This document shows, piece after piece, positions 51,970 to 61,018 of a stretch of 64,000 bases of DNA (its first letter is position 1; each line of letters starts with the position of its first letter). The notes beneath the pieces were generated by a model, which saw nothing but the letters and a program-made list of their open reading frames with translations, did not search any database and was not told where the DNA came from. A program made the translations under genes and the position numbers. Source of the DNA: an uncultured Muribaculaceae bacterium (GTDB lineage: Bacteria > Bacteroidota > Bacteroidia > Bacteroidales > Muribaculaceae); assembly GCA_910585285.1 (NCBI GenBank), contig CAJUDL010000004.1, positions 41,428 to 105,427 of the forward strand, read 5' to 3'.

Positions 51970-52048
51970 ACATCAAGTCCTTGAAACGTAATGTAAACGG
52001 GTTTTGATGTCATGACATCAAGTGCCATCCTGCTTTGCAGGGTGGCAC
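51970..52048 (+). promoter_or_regulatory. leader with mutually exclusive hairpins
   Basis: ACATCAAG occurs twice (51970-51977 and 52015-52022), and its complement TTGATGT (52004-52010) lies between them. The second pairing is part of a perfect 18-bp palindrome, TTGATGTCATGACATCAA. Next to it is a strong stem GTGCCATCCTGC/GCAGGGTGGCAC (52022-52033 with 52037-52048) with loop TTT and no T-tail. The complement can pair with only one copy at a time. No known riboswitch is recognised. Confidence 0.5.
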
Positions 52049-52113
52049 GTGTTATGTAATGCATAATAGACTATATTTATTACTTAACAACAATAACTTA
52101 AACATTACACAGT

Positions 52114-54849
52114 ATGAAGAGACTCTTTCTCTTAGGCATGGCAGTCTGCATGTCATGGATGCTTACGATAGCAGCCTATGGTGCGGATGTTAATTGTCAT
52201 GGTCGCGTGATCGATGATCAGGGGGAACCCCTCATCGGCGCATTAGTGACGGTGCCCGGAACAAGCATCGGTGCTTCCACTGATCTCGACGGCACGTTCA
52301 GTTTGAAGGCTCCAGCTGGGAAAATGCTGAAAATCACTTATGTGGGTTATACCAGTGCCGAAATCCCGGCAAAAACAAACATCGGTGATGTGGTGCTCAA
52401 ACCTGAAACAAAGATGCTTCAGGACGTGGTGGTAACTCAGTCGAAAGCGCGCACGCGTGAGACACCTATCGCGATGTCTGAGATCACGGCTTCTCAAATC
52501 GAGGCAAAACTTGGAAACAAGGAATTTCCTGAAATTCTGAAAACCACTCCCGGTGTGTGGGCAACTCCCGAAGGTGGTGGTTATGGCGATGCCAAAATCA
52601 ACATGCGTGGATTCAAGGCTCCTAACGTTGCGGTTCTCGTAAACGGTATTCCGATGAACGACATGGAATGGGGTGGCATCTACTGGTCTAACTTCTCAGG
52701 TCTCGGAGGTGTGACAACGAGCATGCAGACACAGCGTGGTCTCGGTGCGGCTATCATCTCTTCTCCCTCAATCGGTGGCACAATCAATATCACAACAAAA
52801 GGTCTTGATGCCAAAAGAGGTGGTTCTATCTGGTATGGTATGGGCAACAGCGGACTTAACGATGTCGGTTTTAACGTGTCTACCGGTCTGATGAAAAACG
52901 GCTGGGCAATCAGCGTGCTTGGTAGCCGTAAATGGGGCGACGGATATATTCAGGGAACACAGTTCGAGGCGTGGAACTATTTTGTGAACGTTTCAAAGAA
53001 GATTGGAGATAATCATCAGTTGTCGCTGACAGCATTCGGTTCTCCGCAGTGGCACAACCAGCGCAACATGGTATATGGCACGCTTTCAATCGAGAACTGG
53101 CAGAATGCGAAAGAGTATATGAACGGTGAAAGCATGTATCGCTACAATCCGCAGTATGGTTTCGACAACGAAGGTCGCCAGCGCACTGCTTATCGCAACC
53201 AGTATCATAAACCAATCATCTCTCTTAATCATATCTGGCAGATCAACGAGCGTTCATCATTGTCATCTGCATTATATGTGTCTCTCACTTCGGGCGGAGG
53301 ATATTCCGGTCAGGGACGCACATCCGATTACCGCAATGATTGGAAGGGAGCTCAGGACGGACAAATATTAACCAAGTACCGTCGACCTGATGGCACCTTC
53401 GACTATGGCGCGATTCAGGATATGAACGCGGCTTCAACTACAGGTTCCAATATGGTTATGGCGCAGAGTGTCAACAGCCATGAGTGGTATGGACTTGTAT
53501 CTACCTATAAGAATGAGATCATCCCCAACAAGCTTAACCTCACCGGCGGTATAGATGTCAGGTATTATGTAGGTCATCATAAGACCGTGATCAATGATCT
53601 TTATTCTGGTCTTTATTATATGGACGATACAGATAGGAAGAGTGTTAAACCTGAGAACAACTACCTTGCAAAAGATCCAAACTGGAAATATCAAAAATTA
53701 GGTATCGGAGATGTTGTCTATCGTAATTATGATGGATTCACGCATCAGGAAGGCATTTACGGTCAAGGCGAGTACAAGATGTTTGACGGAGCTGTTACTA
53801 CTTTCCTTGCCGGCTCGCTTAATGTGACAAGCTACCGCAAGAAAGATATGTTCTATTATGACAAGGAACACGGAACCACCGACTGGCATTCGTTCCTTGG
53901 CGGAACCGTGAAGGGTGGTGCCAACTGGAACATAGACCGTCACAACAACATATTTGTGAATGGTGGCTACATTTCGAAGGCTCCGTTCCTTTCATATGGA
54001 GTATTCCTTAAGCCGGAAACCACAAACGCGGTCAATCCAAACCCGAAGAATGAAAAAATCGGTTCGTTCGAACTCGGATACGGCTTTCATTCGCCGGTGT
54101 TCTCGATGACTGTTAACGGATATTACACGAAATGGATGGACCGTTGCGACCGAGACACCCAGAAGAGCGGACAGTTCAGGGGTGGTGCACTTGACGGACA
54201 ATGGTACTCCATGAGTCTCGCGAATGTGTCGGCACAGCATATCGGAGTCGAATTAGATTTCACATATATACCTGTGCGATGGATGGAAATCAACGGTATG
54301 TTCTCATGGGGCGACTGGAAATGGCTTAACAATCCGAAAGGATATTATTATAACGAGCAGGGGCAGCCGCTTGCCGATCTCACGACCGGTGCGATAGCTT
54401 CGAGCCCCAACGCTCCCGACCATGTATGGAGTATCTTGAACCAGAAGAATAGGAAGGTCTGCGGTTCTGCCCAGACTACTGGTGCCCTCTGCGTGACGTT
54501 CAAACCCTTCAAAGGATTCCGTATTGGGGCTGACTGGACATTTAGCGCACGTAATTACTCAGACTATTATCTGAACGGGGAAAGCGCTCTCGTGCAGAAC
54601 GGTGAAATCACGCTTGCAGATCCATGGAGAATCCCATGGGGCAACGAGTTCGACCTTTCTGCAAGCTATAGCTTCAAGATTGGCGGTCTGAGGGCGACCC
54701 TATATGGGAATGTCTACAACCTCTTCAACTATTTTTATGTGAAAGACGCGCAGACCCCTTATGCAGAGAATGGAACATGGAAGAATGCGACATACGCCGT
54801 ATATTCATTCGGCAGAACGTTCTCACTGAAATTAAAAATTAATTTCTAA
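52114..54849 (+). CDS. TonB-dependent outer-membrane receptor
   Basis: A 911-residue receptor with a signal peptide (to about AAYGAD). The carboxypeptidase-regulatory-like domain (about 27-100; GRVIDDQGEPLIGALVTVPGT) leads to a plug (EILKTTPGVWATPE, NMRGFKAPNVAVLVNGIPMND, SIGGTINITTKG) and a barrel ending in FSLKLKINF. It lacks an STN domain. It belongs to the TonB receptor group with peptidase-like plug rather than classical SusC, and its partner 12 bp downstream is not SusD. The ligand is unknown. Confidence 0.88.
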   Translation: MKRLFLLGMAVCMSWMLTIAAYGADVNCHGRVIDDQGEPLIGALVTVPGTSIGASTDLDGTFSLKAPAGKMLKITYVGYTSAEIPAKTNIGDVVLKPETKMLQDVVVTQSKARTRETPIAMSEITASQIEAKLGNKEFPEILKTTPGVWATPEGGGYGDAKINMRGFKAPNVAVLVNGIPMNDMEWGGIYWSNFSGLGGVTTSMQTQRGLGAAIISSPSIGGTINITTKGLDAKRGGSIWYGMGNSGLNDVGFNVSTGLMKNGWAISVLGSRKWGDGYIQGTQFEAWNYFVNVSKKIGDNHQLSLTAFGSPQWHNQRNMVYGTLSIENWQNAKEYMNGESMYRYNPQYGFDNEGRQRTAYRNQYHKPIISLNHIWQINERSSLSSALYVSLTSGGGYSGQGRTSDYRNDWKGAQDGQILTKYRRPDGTFDYGAIQDMNAASTTGSNMVMAQSVNSHEWYGLVSTYKNEIIPNKLNLTGGIDVRYYVGHHKTVINDLYSGLYYMDDTDRKSVKPENNYLAKDPNWKYQKLGIGDVVYRNYDGFTHQEGIYGQGEYKMFDGAVTTFLAGSLNVTSYRKKDMFYYDKEHGTTDWHSFLGGTVKGGANWNIDRHNNIFVNGGYISKAPFLSYGVFLKPETTNAVNPNPKNEKIGSFELGYGFHSPVFSMTVNGYYTKWMDRCDRDTQKSGQFRGGALDGQWYSMSLANVSAQHIGVELDFTYIPVRWMEINGMFSWGDWKWLNNPKGYYYNEQGQPLADLTTGAIASSPNAPDHVWSILNQKNRKVCGSAQTTGALCVTFKPFKGFRIGADWTFSARNYSDYYLNGESALVQNGEITLADPWRIPWGNEFDLSASYSFKIGGLRATLYGNVYNLFNYFYVKDAQTPYAENGTWKNATYAVYSFGRTFSLKLKINF

Positions 54850-54861
54850 GCACTCACAGAA

Positions 54862-56901
54862 ATGAAAACATACATAAAGAATACACTTCTTGCAGGAGCT
54901 GTGACGCTTGGCATGGCATCCTGCAGCGAGAACAGCTGGAATGACCATCTCGATGGTTTTCAGGCAGGTCCGGATTTCTCCAATGTGCAGACTTTGGACT
55001 ATACTCTTGAGGCTTCAGATTATGAGCTTATCGCCGGCAACTCTGCCAACAAGGCATTGGCACAGGCGGCAGGAACATCTGATGAACTCAAGGCTGTCGG
55101 TTCACTCGGCTATCTTAACGGACAGATCACGCCGTCGGAATATATCCCCAACCTCCTTCAGGATCAGGGATTCAAATATTTCACGCTTTCCGAGGGTTCT
55201 GCAATAAATGTCACATACCGTATTGCGAAAGATCTCCCTCAGGAGATGGTGTTGCTTAATGCAGCGAGTCAATATACCGTGACTGAGACTGATTACAAGA
55301 GCGCATATAATGCAGGCAGCAATTTTGCCGAGACCTTCTGTCCGGATGTGCCTGCTGAAACAAATCTTCCAAAGATTTTGTCTAAAGCATTCCCGGATGC
55401 TGCAGATAATACCTATGCATATGTAAATTACAAAAACGCCTCTATTAACCCCGTATTTGGAGAGGAAGATACCACTCCGGCTCCTGTAGCTAAACCGGAT
55501 CCTAATTTTAAGGAGACTGAACTTGTTGCTACAGCCAAGAAAGGTGACAATATTGAGGTGTGCGGTATTGTGACTGCAATTTGCGCACGCGGATTTATAC
55601 TGACAGACAAATCCGGTTCAATCCTTGTTTACTGGAACAGCGGTTTCGATAGCACAGCTTATAAATTAGGTGATCAGGTGGCAGTAGAGGGTGAAGTCGG
55701 TGTCTATAACCTCGGACTGCAGTTTGACGGGACAAAAGCTACTGTAGATGTATATGGCAATGTTGGAGAGGTAAAGTATCCCGCTCCAGTGAAATATACC
55801 GGCAAGATGATGGATGAGGCCATCAAGGCAACAGAAGATTTCACAGCTCAGTATATGCAGGTTACTGCAACTGTTTCCATCAGCGGAAATTATGTGAACT
55901 TCTCGGCTGACGGTGCAACAACAGCCGGCGGTAGTGTATATCAGATTCCTGCCGATATGAAGGCAAAACTCCAGAGCGGCAAGGAATACCTTCTGAGAGG
56001 ATATTTCTTAAGCGTATCTAAGTCAGGTGGCGCTCCAAAATACTTTAATGTGCTTCTTACGGAAGCTCGTATCACATCTCCTGTTCCGACTACCGATGTC
56101 AGTGCATTGTATGCATATGATGGCACAAGTTGGTCGCAGGCTGGCGACGATATCGTAGTTGTTCAGCCGGAGGATTACAAGGCAATGGGATCAAGCTATG
56201 GTAACCTCGAAGGTGAGCAGCCGCAGCAGTATCTTCCCAAGTTCCTTGCTCAGAAATATCCTTATGGAGCTGAGAAGGAGAAATATGTGGTATATAAATA
56301 TTATTCCAATAAGGAGACAGTGCTTCGTTGCGAGCAGTATGCATATGAGGATGGCACTTGGAAGAATACAATCAGTGATGGCGGTGTTGTGACAGAGACC
56401 AATCAGTTTGTGTATAAATCTACGGGTTGGAAGATGGATCCCTCCATCACGCTTGTTCTTCCGGTAGGTAAGAACCAGGCTACAAGTATGTGGTTCTATC
56501 AGGCAGTGGTAGATTGGGTTAGTGCAAATATTCCGGATGCTTCATCATGGGTTGACAGCTTCGGCACAGCAGAATATTATTCCGGATGCTCGGCATATCA
56601 AGGCAATGTGAACATCAACTCATCGTATGCAACACTTGTCGGTTATTATCCAGGAGTTGGAGCAGACGAGATGATTGCACTGATGAAGAAACGTTTCGAA
56701 ACGGAGACCGGTCCCGGTGCGCTTTCAGTGCTCTATCCCAATATGGCTCCGATAGAAGGTACCGAACCGACAGTTACGGTTACATTCACCGCTTGGGTAA
56801 CAGGAGGTGCTAAAGTTGAATACACTATAATCTGGAAATGTGTAGCCAAAGGCAAATTCGAGTTTGTATCCTGCACATGGAATGATACACCTCAGGAATA
56901 A
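54862..56901 (+). CDS. surface lipoprotein with three similar repeats and an OB-like domain
   Basis: A 679-residue lipoprotein with lipobox MASC (Cys21). Three segments share a pattern of Asp-Tyr-(Lys/Glu), then a hydrophobic L-x-x-(F/Y) helix and a Y-x-x-Y strand: one begins EASDYELIAG, one TETDYKSAYN and one QPEDYKAMGS. Between the second and third lies a beta-rich, OB-fold-like domain (about 220-400; GDNIEVCGIVTAICARGFILTD, GDQVAVEGEVG). It is not SusD. It is probably the surface partner of the upstream TonB receptor. Function unknown; a strong terminator follows. Confidence 0.68.
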   Translation: MKTYIKNTLLAGAVTLGMASCSENSWNDHLDGFQAGPDFSNVQTLDYTLEASDYELIAGNSANKALAQAAGTSDELKAVGSLGYLNGQITPSEYIPNLLQDQGFKYFTLSEGSAINVTYRIAKDLPQEMVLLNAASQYTVTETDYKSAYNAGSNFAETFCPDVPAETNLPKILSKAFPDAADNTYAYVNYKNASINPVFGEEDTTPAPVAKPDPNFKETELVATAKKGDNIEVCGIVTAICARGFILTDKSGSILVYWNSGFDSTAYKLGDQVAVEGEVGVYNLGLQFDGTKATVDVYGNVGEVKYPAPVKYTGKMMDEAIKATEDFTAQYMQVTATVSISGNYVNFSADGATTAGGSVYQIPADMKAKLQSGKEYLLRGYFLSVSKSGGAPKYFNVLLTEARITSPVPTTDVSALYAYDGTSWSQAGDDIVVVQPEDYKAMGSSYGNLEGEQPQQYLPKFLAQKYPYGAEKEKYVVYKYYSNKETVLRCEQYAYEDGTWKNTISDGGVVTETNQFVYKSTGWKMDPSITLVLPVGKNQATSMWFYQAVVDWVSANIPDASSWVDSFGTAEYYSGCSAYQGNVNINSSYATLVGYYPGVGADEMIALMKKRFETETGPGALSVLYPNMAPIEGTEPTVTVTFTAWVTGGAKVEYTIIWKCVAKGKFEFVSCTWNDTPQE

Positions 56902-56932
56902 TGAATCGCTTGCGATTCATCTGACTCCCACT

Positions 56933-56964
56933 GATAGCCCGGCAACTCGCCGGGCTATCTTTTT
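56933..56964 (+). terminator. rho-independent terminator of the receptor-lipoprotein operon
   Basis: GATAGCCCGGC (56933-56943), loop AACTC, GCCGGGCTATC (56949-56959), then five Ts. A second small hairpin, ATGAATCGC/GCGATTCAT (56901-56920), sits directly at the stop codon. Confidence 0.94.
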
Positions 56965-56987
56965 ATTTATAGAAAATCAGGAAATTA

Positions 56988-57018
56988 TTGTGAAATCAGA
57001 AGAAATTTTCTAATTTTG
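56988..57018 (+). promoter_or_regulatory. promoter of the structured RNA
   Basis: TTG (56988-56990), 20-nt spacer, TAATTTTG (57011-57018). It predicts transcription from about 57025 into a region without an open frame. Confidence 0.6.
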
Positions 57019-57023
57019 CAGAT

Positions 57024-57409
57024 GCCGACCGTCTGCGGAGCCCCGGTCGTGGGTTCAGGGGCGGGAGGCGATTTTTATTGAAAGGCGTTTATCAACGCTA
57101 AGTTCTTGATACTTAGAATCTCGCAAATTCAATGAATCAGCAGGAACTCAGCAGCGGTAGATGCTCATGGATGTGTAATATATCTTTGGCTTTCGATTCC
57201 GTTTGTCTTAACAGGCGAATCGGAGGTCGATATACACATATCGGCGTGGGCTCTGCGTTGCTTATCTACTGATTCGGGCAATGCGAGAGCCTTAAGTGTC
57301 GGATAAGCAGCGATATCAGACACCCACGTCTTTCGTTTTATTTAGCTATTGACTTGCAATCTATATATGAGAGGGGTGCGCTTCATCAAAACACAGAAGC
57401 GCACCCCTG
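57024..57409 (+). ncRNA. candidate structured non-coding RNA, ~385 nt, family unknown
   Basis: No credible open frame. Predicted stems include GCCCC/GGGGC (57040-57044 with 57058-57062), GCGTT/AACGC (57085-57098), CTAAGT/ACTTAG (57098-57116), CGATTC/GAATCG with an adjoining GU-containing stem (57194-57222) and GTGTA.../...TACAC around it. A multibranch is closed by GGCGTGGG/CCCACGTC (57243-57250 with 57323-57330) and holds GGCTCT/AGAGCC plus GCGTTGC/GCAATGC and GTGTC/GACAC. A terminator hairpin ends it (57372-57408). I looked for tmRNA, RNase P and SRP hallmarks and found none. Confidence 0.6.
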
Positions 57410-57437
57410 TTTGCAAATTACTGAATAAATTCGCACC
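57341..57437. repeat. left copy of a ~100-bp terminator-containing repeat
   Basis: Near-identical to 58867-58977. It contains the hairpin AGGGGTGCGCTTC/GAAGCGCACCCCT (57372-57384 with 57396-57408). Relative to the right copy one G and one C are missing at matching stem positions, a compensatory difference. The two copies flank the ATPase gene. Confidence 0.85.
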
Positions 57438-57517
57438 AAATTACTGAACAAATTCGCGCCAAATTACTGAACAAATTCGCGCCAAATTACTGAATAAATT
57501 CGCGCCAAATTACTGAA
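57415..57517. repeat. 23-bp tandem repeat, 4.5 copies
   Basis: Four 23-bp units (57415, 57438, 57461, 57484) plus a partial unit. Each begins AAATTACTGAA and ends AAATTCGC(A/G)CC, with one C/T variable base between. They stop 16 bp before the ATPase -7 box. The right flanking copy has only one such unit and a fragment. Confidence 0.93.
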
Positions 57518-57533
57518 TTTTGTATTTTTTTAT

Positions 57534-57541
57534 TATCTTTG
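57534..57541 (+). promoter_or_regulatory. putative -7 element of the AAA_14 gene
   Basis: TATCTTTG, exact TAnnTTTG, 21 bp before ATG 57563. No -33 TTTG at 19-21 nt; the 23-bp tandem repeats occupy that position and may bind a regulator. Confidence 0.42.
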
Positions 57542-57562
57542 CAAGTGTAAATATTTTGAAAA

Positions 57563-58846
57563 ATGGATGGTTATAGACATAGAATTATAGATAATATATT
57601 GAAAAAGAGACTGCAGGCAAAGGGAGCAGTACTTATAGAAGGCGCAAAATGGTGTGGGAAAACCACCACAGCAGAGGAAATTGCTGCGAGTAAAATAATG
57701 TTGGCAAGAACTGATGTCAAAGAAAGCTTCAAGAGTTTATTAGAAATTGACACGGATGCAGCATTGTCTGGTGCAACTCCAATGCTTATTGATGAATGGC
57801 AAACCGTACCTAAATTATGGGATGCCGTAAGATACACAGTTGATCATCGTCGAAAAATGGGTCAATTTATATTGACTGGGTCTGCAGTACCAAATAGAAA
57901 AGATGAAAGTGAAATAGAACATTCGGGCACCGGTCGTTTCGCTTGGCTCACAATGCGTCCAATGTCATTGTATGAGTCTGGCGATTCTAATGGAAAAGTG
58001 AGTCTTGGAAATTTATTTAGATCTTGCGAAAATATACTGGAGAAAAATGAATTAACTTTGCAAAATATAGCTTTTTTAATGTGCCGGGGTGGATGGCCTA
58101 TGTCTGTTGGATTACCTGAAGAGATAGCATTGGAACAGGCATTTGATTACTATGATGCCGTAACGAAAGAAGATATTATTAAAGTGGATGGAGTAAAAAG
58201 AGCATCTGCAAGAGTACAACGATTGATGAGGGCATATGCTCGTCATCAGGGAACACAAGCTTCTATTGCAACATTAAAAGAGGATTTGAAAATAAACGAC
58301 ATCTCCACACTTGATGATAATACGATAAGCTCATATATTGAAGCCTTGCGTAAAATATTCGTTATTGAAGATCTCCCGGCTTGGAATCCTAATCTCCGTT
58401 CCAAGACTGCCATTCGTACTGCAGATACACGATATTTTACGGATCCATCTATTGCAACCGCAGCTTTGGGGTTGGGTCCCGCAGATTTAATTGGTGATTT
58501 AAACACAATGGGATTGTTATTCGAAACAATGTGCATTCGTGATCTAAGAGTGTTTTCAGATGCTTTGGATGGCAATGTGTATCATTATCGTGATAAAAAC
58601 GGGTTAGAATGTGATGCAGTTATACATATTCGAAATGGACAGTATGGGCTTATAGAAATCAAACTCGGAGGTGAATCTTTAATTAATGCTGGAGTGCAGA
58701 CTCTAACTTCATTGGCAGAACAAATAGATACCACACATATGAAAGCACCGGCATTTAAAATGGTTCTGACGGCAACAGGAGAATATGCATACCGACGTCC
58801 TAAAGATGGAATTTATGTTGTGCCTATAGGATGTTTAAAATATTAG
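57563..58846 (+). CDS. AAA_14/DUF4143 family ATPase
   Basis: A 427-residue ATPase. Walker A is EGAKWCGKTTTAEE, Walker B is PMLIDEWQTVPKLWD, and FILTGSAVP is the sensor strand. The C-terminal DUF4143 domain ends with ECDAVIHIRNGQYGLIEIKLG, an Asp...Glu-x-Lys pattern like PD-(D/E)xK nuclease folds. The gene is AT-rich compared with htpG and lies between two copies of the same ~100-bp terminator repeat, so it looks inserted. The cellular role of this family is not established. Confidence 0.83.
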   Translation: MDGYRHRIIDNILKKRLQAKGAVLIEGAKWCGKTTTAEEIAASKIMLARTDVKESFKSLLEIDTDAALSGATPMLIDEWQTVPKLWDAVRYTVDHRRKMGQFILTGSAVPNRKDESEIEHSGTGRFAWLTMRPMSLYESGDSNGKVSLGNLFRSCENILEKNELTLQNIAFLMCRGGWPMSVGLPEEIALEQAFDYYDAVTKEDIIKVDGVKRASARVQRLMRAYARHQGTQASIATLKEDLKINDISTLDDNTISSYIEALRKIFVIEDLPAWNPNLRSKTAIRTADTRYFTDPSIATAALGLGPADLIGDLNTMGLLFETMCIRDLRVFSDALDGNVYHYRDKNGLECDAVIHIRNGQYGLIEIKLGGESLINAGVQTLTSLAEQIDTTHMKAPAFKMVLTATGEYAYRRPKDGIYVVPIGCLKY

Positions 58847-58866
58847 TCAGAAGTTTCCGACTCGAA

Positions 58867-58977
58867 ATTTATTACTATTGACTCGCAATCCATATATGAA
58901 AGGGGGTGCGCTTCCTCAAAACTCAGAAGCGCACCCCCTATTTGCTAAATTACCGAATAAATTCACGCCCAATTACA
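58867..58977. repeat. right copy of the terminator repeat; htpG terminator
   Basis: Carries AGGGGGTGCGCTTC/GAAGCGCACCCCCT (58901-58914 with 58926-58939), one base pair longer than the left copy. On the minus strand the hairpin is followed by TTTCATAT and sits ~34 nt after the htpG stop, so it ends htpG. It overlaps the last base pairs of htpG. Confidence 0.85.
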
Positions 58978-61018
58978 GGAGGGCGGCGGAGCGGCGGATG
59001 AACTCGGAGAGGGCTTCGCCTTTCAGCAGACCGCTCTGCAGGAGGGCAAGGTCGATGATCTGCTTAACGTTCGCAACTCCGGCTGCATACTCTTTGATGA
59101 TGTTTTCCTCTTTCTCTCTGCTCTTGCCGACCTCTGCCTCAAGATCGGATACCTGTTTGTTGATGGCGTCTTTGTCGGCATCTTTCTCCTCAAGTTTCTT
59201 GCGAAGATCGGAGATCTGGGTGTTGAAGGATTCTATCTTGTCGCGGATGGGTTTGACAACGCTCTCCACACTGTCTTCTGCACCTTTCAGGATGCGTTTC
59301 ACTGCGGGTTGCTCGGTGTTGATAACCAATGAATACATGTCAGGCATCTGACCATAGAAATTCATGCCAGGTTGGAACGCTGCCATGTCCTTCATACGAC
59401 GCATCATCTCGTTCTGGGTGATTACGGCAGGTGCGTCATTCTCAGAGAGTGCGTTATATTCAACAATGAAGTTGGTGTCTTTCACTTCCGGCATCTGCGT
59501 GCGGAAAATACTTGTCAGCATATCTGCCTGGAGCGGAGTGAGATCAGCTTTTTTCTCATTGCCTTTCTGGATGAGTCGTTCGGGAGTGTCGGAATCCACA
59601 CGTACAAAGCGTGTTTTCTCCAGTTTGCTCTCAAGCATACCCACGGCGTGCTGGTCGAGTTGACCGTTGAGCAAAAGCACATTGTATCCTTTCTCTTCAG
59701 CTCCACGGATGTAGGCATACTGTGCTGTTTTGTCAGAGGCATAGATGTAGATCACCATACCTTCCTTGTCAGTCTGGTTGGCTTCAACAAGTTTGCGGTA
59801 TTCTTCAAGAGTGTAATAGTTGTCATTTACATCCTTGAGGAGGAAGAATTTCTTTGCCGATTCGAAGAATTTCTCATCGGTAAGCATACCGTATTTGATG
59901 AACACCTCGATATCATCCCATTTCTTCTCAAACTCCTTACGGTCGTCTTTAAACATCTTGTCGAGTTTTTCGGCAACTTTCTTGGAGATGTAGGAAGAAA
60001 TCTTCTTCACCTGCTGGTCTGCCTGCAGATAACTGCGGCTGACGTTCAGCGGTATATCGGGAGAATCGATCACGCCCTGCATGAGCATCATGAATTCAGG
60101 AACAACACCCTCAACTTGATCGGTGACATATACCTGGTTGCAATAGAGCTGTATGCGGTTGCGCTGGATGTCGATGTTGTTCTTGATTTTCGGGAAATAA
60201 AGGATACCGGTGAGGGTGAAGGGATAGTCAACGTTCAGATGAATCCAGAACATTGGATCTTCTTCGCCCGGACGGAGCTCATGATAGAACTTAAGATAAT
60301 CCTCATCCGTGAGCTCGGATGGTTTCTTTGTCCAGAGAGGTTCGGTGGCGTTGATTACGCGATCTTTGTCGGTATCAACATATTTGCCATCTTTCCATTC
60401 CTGTTCCTTGCCGCTGATTACAGGCACCGGGAGGAATCGGCAATACTTCTTAAGAAGAGTATCGATGCGCGTCTGTTCGAGGAATTCCTTGTTGTCATCG
60501 TCTATATAGAGGATAACGTCAGTGCCTCGTTCAGCTTTTTCGATTTCCTTCATTTCGTATTCAGGACTACCATCGCAGCTCCATTCCACAGCTTTTGCAC
60601 CCTCCTTATAGGAAAGTGAACGGATCTCCACTTTCTTTGAAACCATAAAGGCAGAATAGAAACCGAGTCCGAAATGACCGATGATGGAATTGGCAGTATC
60701 TTTATATTTCTCAAGGAATTCCTCAGCGCCGGAGAAAGCGATTTGGTTGATGTATTTGTCAACATCCTCGGCATCCATGCCGATACCATGATCGGAAACA
60801 GTAAGAGTGCCTTTCTCTTTGTCAACGGTTACTTTGACGTTCATCTCGCCAAGCTCGCCTTTGAACTCGCCGAAAGAGGAGAGGGTCTTGAGTTTTTGTG
60901 TTGCGTCGATTGCGTTTGATACGAGCTCACGCAGAAAGATTTCGTGGTCGCTGTATAAGAACTTTTTGATAACGGGGAAAATATTTTCAGTTGTAACCCC
61001 GATTTTACCTGTTGCCAT
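58973..61018 (-). CDS. htpG: molecular chaperone HtpG (Hsp90)
   Basis: The 681-residue bacterial Hsp90. The GHKL ATPase domain has LRELVSNAIDATQKL, DHGIGMDAEDVDKYINQIAFSG and GHFGLGFYSAFMVS; the middle domain has PLWTKKPSELTDEDYLKFYHEL and DIPLNVSRSYLQADQQVKKI. A coiled-coil segment (about 610-655) near the C-terminus is typical of Bacteroidota HtpG. No clear -7/-33 pair is visible upstream; the long spacer 61019-61441 is repeat-rich. Confidence 0.96.
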   Translation of the reverse strand: MATGKIGVTTENIFPVIKKFLYSDHEIFLRELVSNAIDATQKLKTLSSFGEFKGELGEMNVKVTVDKEKGTLTVSDHGIGMDAEDVDKYINQIAFSGAEEFLEKYKDTANSIIGHFGLGFYSAFMVSKKVEIRSLSYKEGAKAVEWSCDGSPEYEMKEIEKAERGTDVILYIDDDNKEFLEQTRIDTLLKKYCRFLPVPVISGKEQEWKDGKYVDTDKDRVINATEPLWTKKPSELTDEDYLKFYHELRPGEEDPMFWIHLNVDYPFTLTGILYFPKIKNNIDIQRNRIQLYCNQVYVTDQVEGVVPEFMMLMQGVIDSPDIPLNVSRSYLQADQQVKKISSYISKKVAEKLDKMFKDDRKEFEKKWDDIEVFIKYGMLTDEKFFESAKKFFLLKDVNDNYYTLEEYRKLVEANQTDKEGMVIYIYASDKTAQYAYIRGAEEKGYNVLLLNGQLDQHAVGMLESKLEKTRFVRVDSDTPERLIQKGNEKKADLTPLQADMLTSIFRTQMPEVKDTNFIVEYNALSENDAPAVITQNEMMRRMKDMAAFQPGMNFYGQMPDMYSLVINTEQPAVKRILKGAEDSVESVVKPIRDKIESFNTQISDLRKKLEEKDADKDAINKQVSDLEAEVGKSREKEENIIKEYAAGVANVKQIIDLALLQSGLLKGEALSEFIRRSAALL

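Noticed and set aside
57024..57409. tmRNA, RNase P RNA or SRP RNA
   Set aside because: No tRNA-like ends or tag frame, no GAGGAAAGTCC-type RNase P core, and no SRP apical motif.
57415..57517. CRISPR array
   Set aside because: The 23-bp repeats are directly abutting with no spacers, and there are no cas genes.
59372..60619. 415-codon open frame antisense to htpG
   Set aside because: It is the complement of a well-defined Hsp90 gene, has no domain features and reflects codon bias of htpG.
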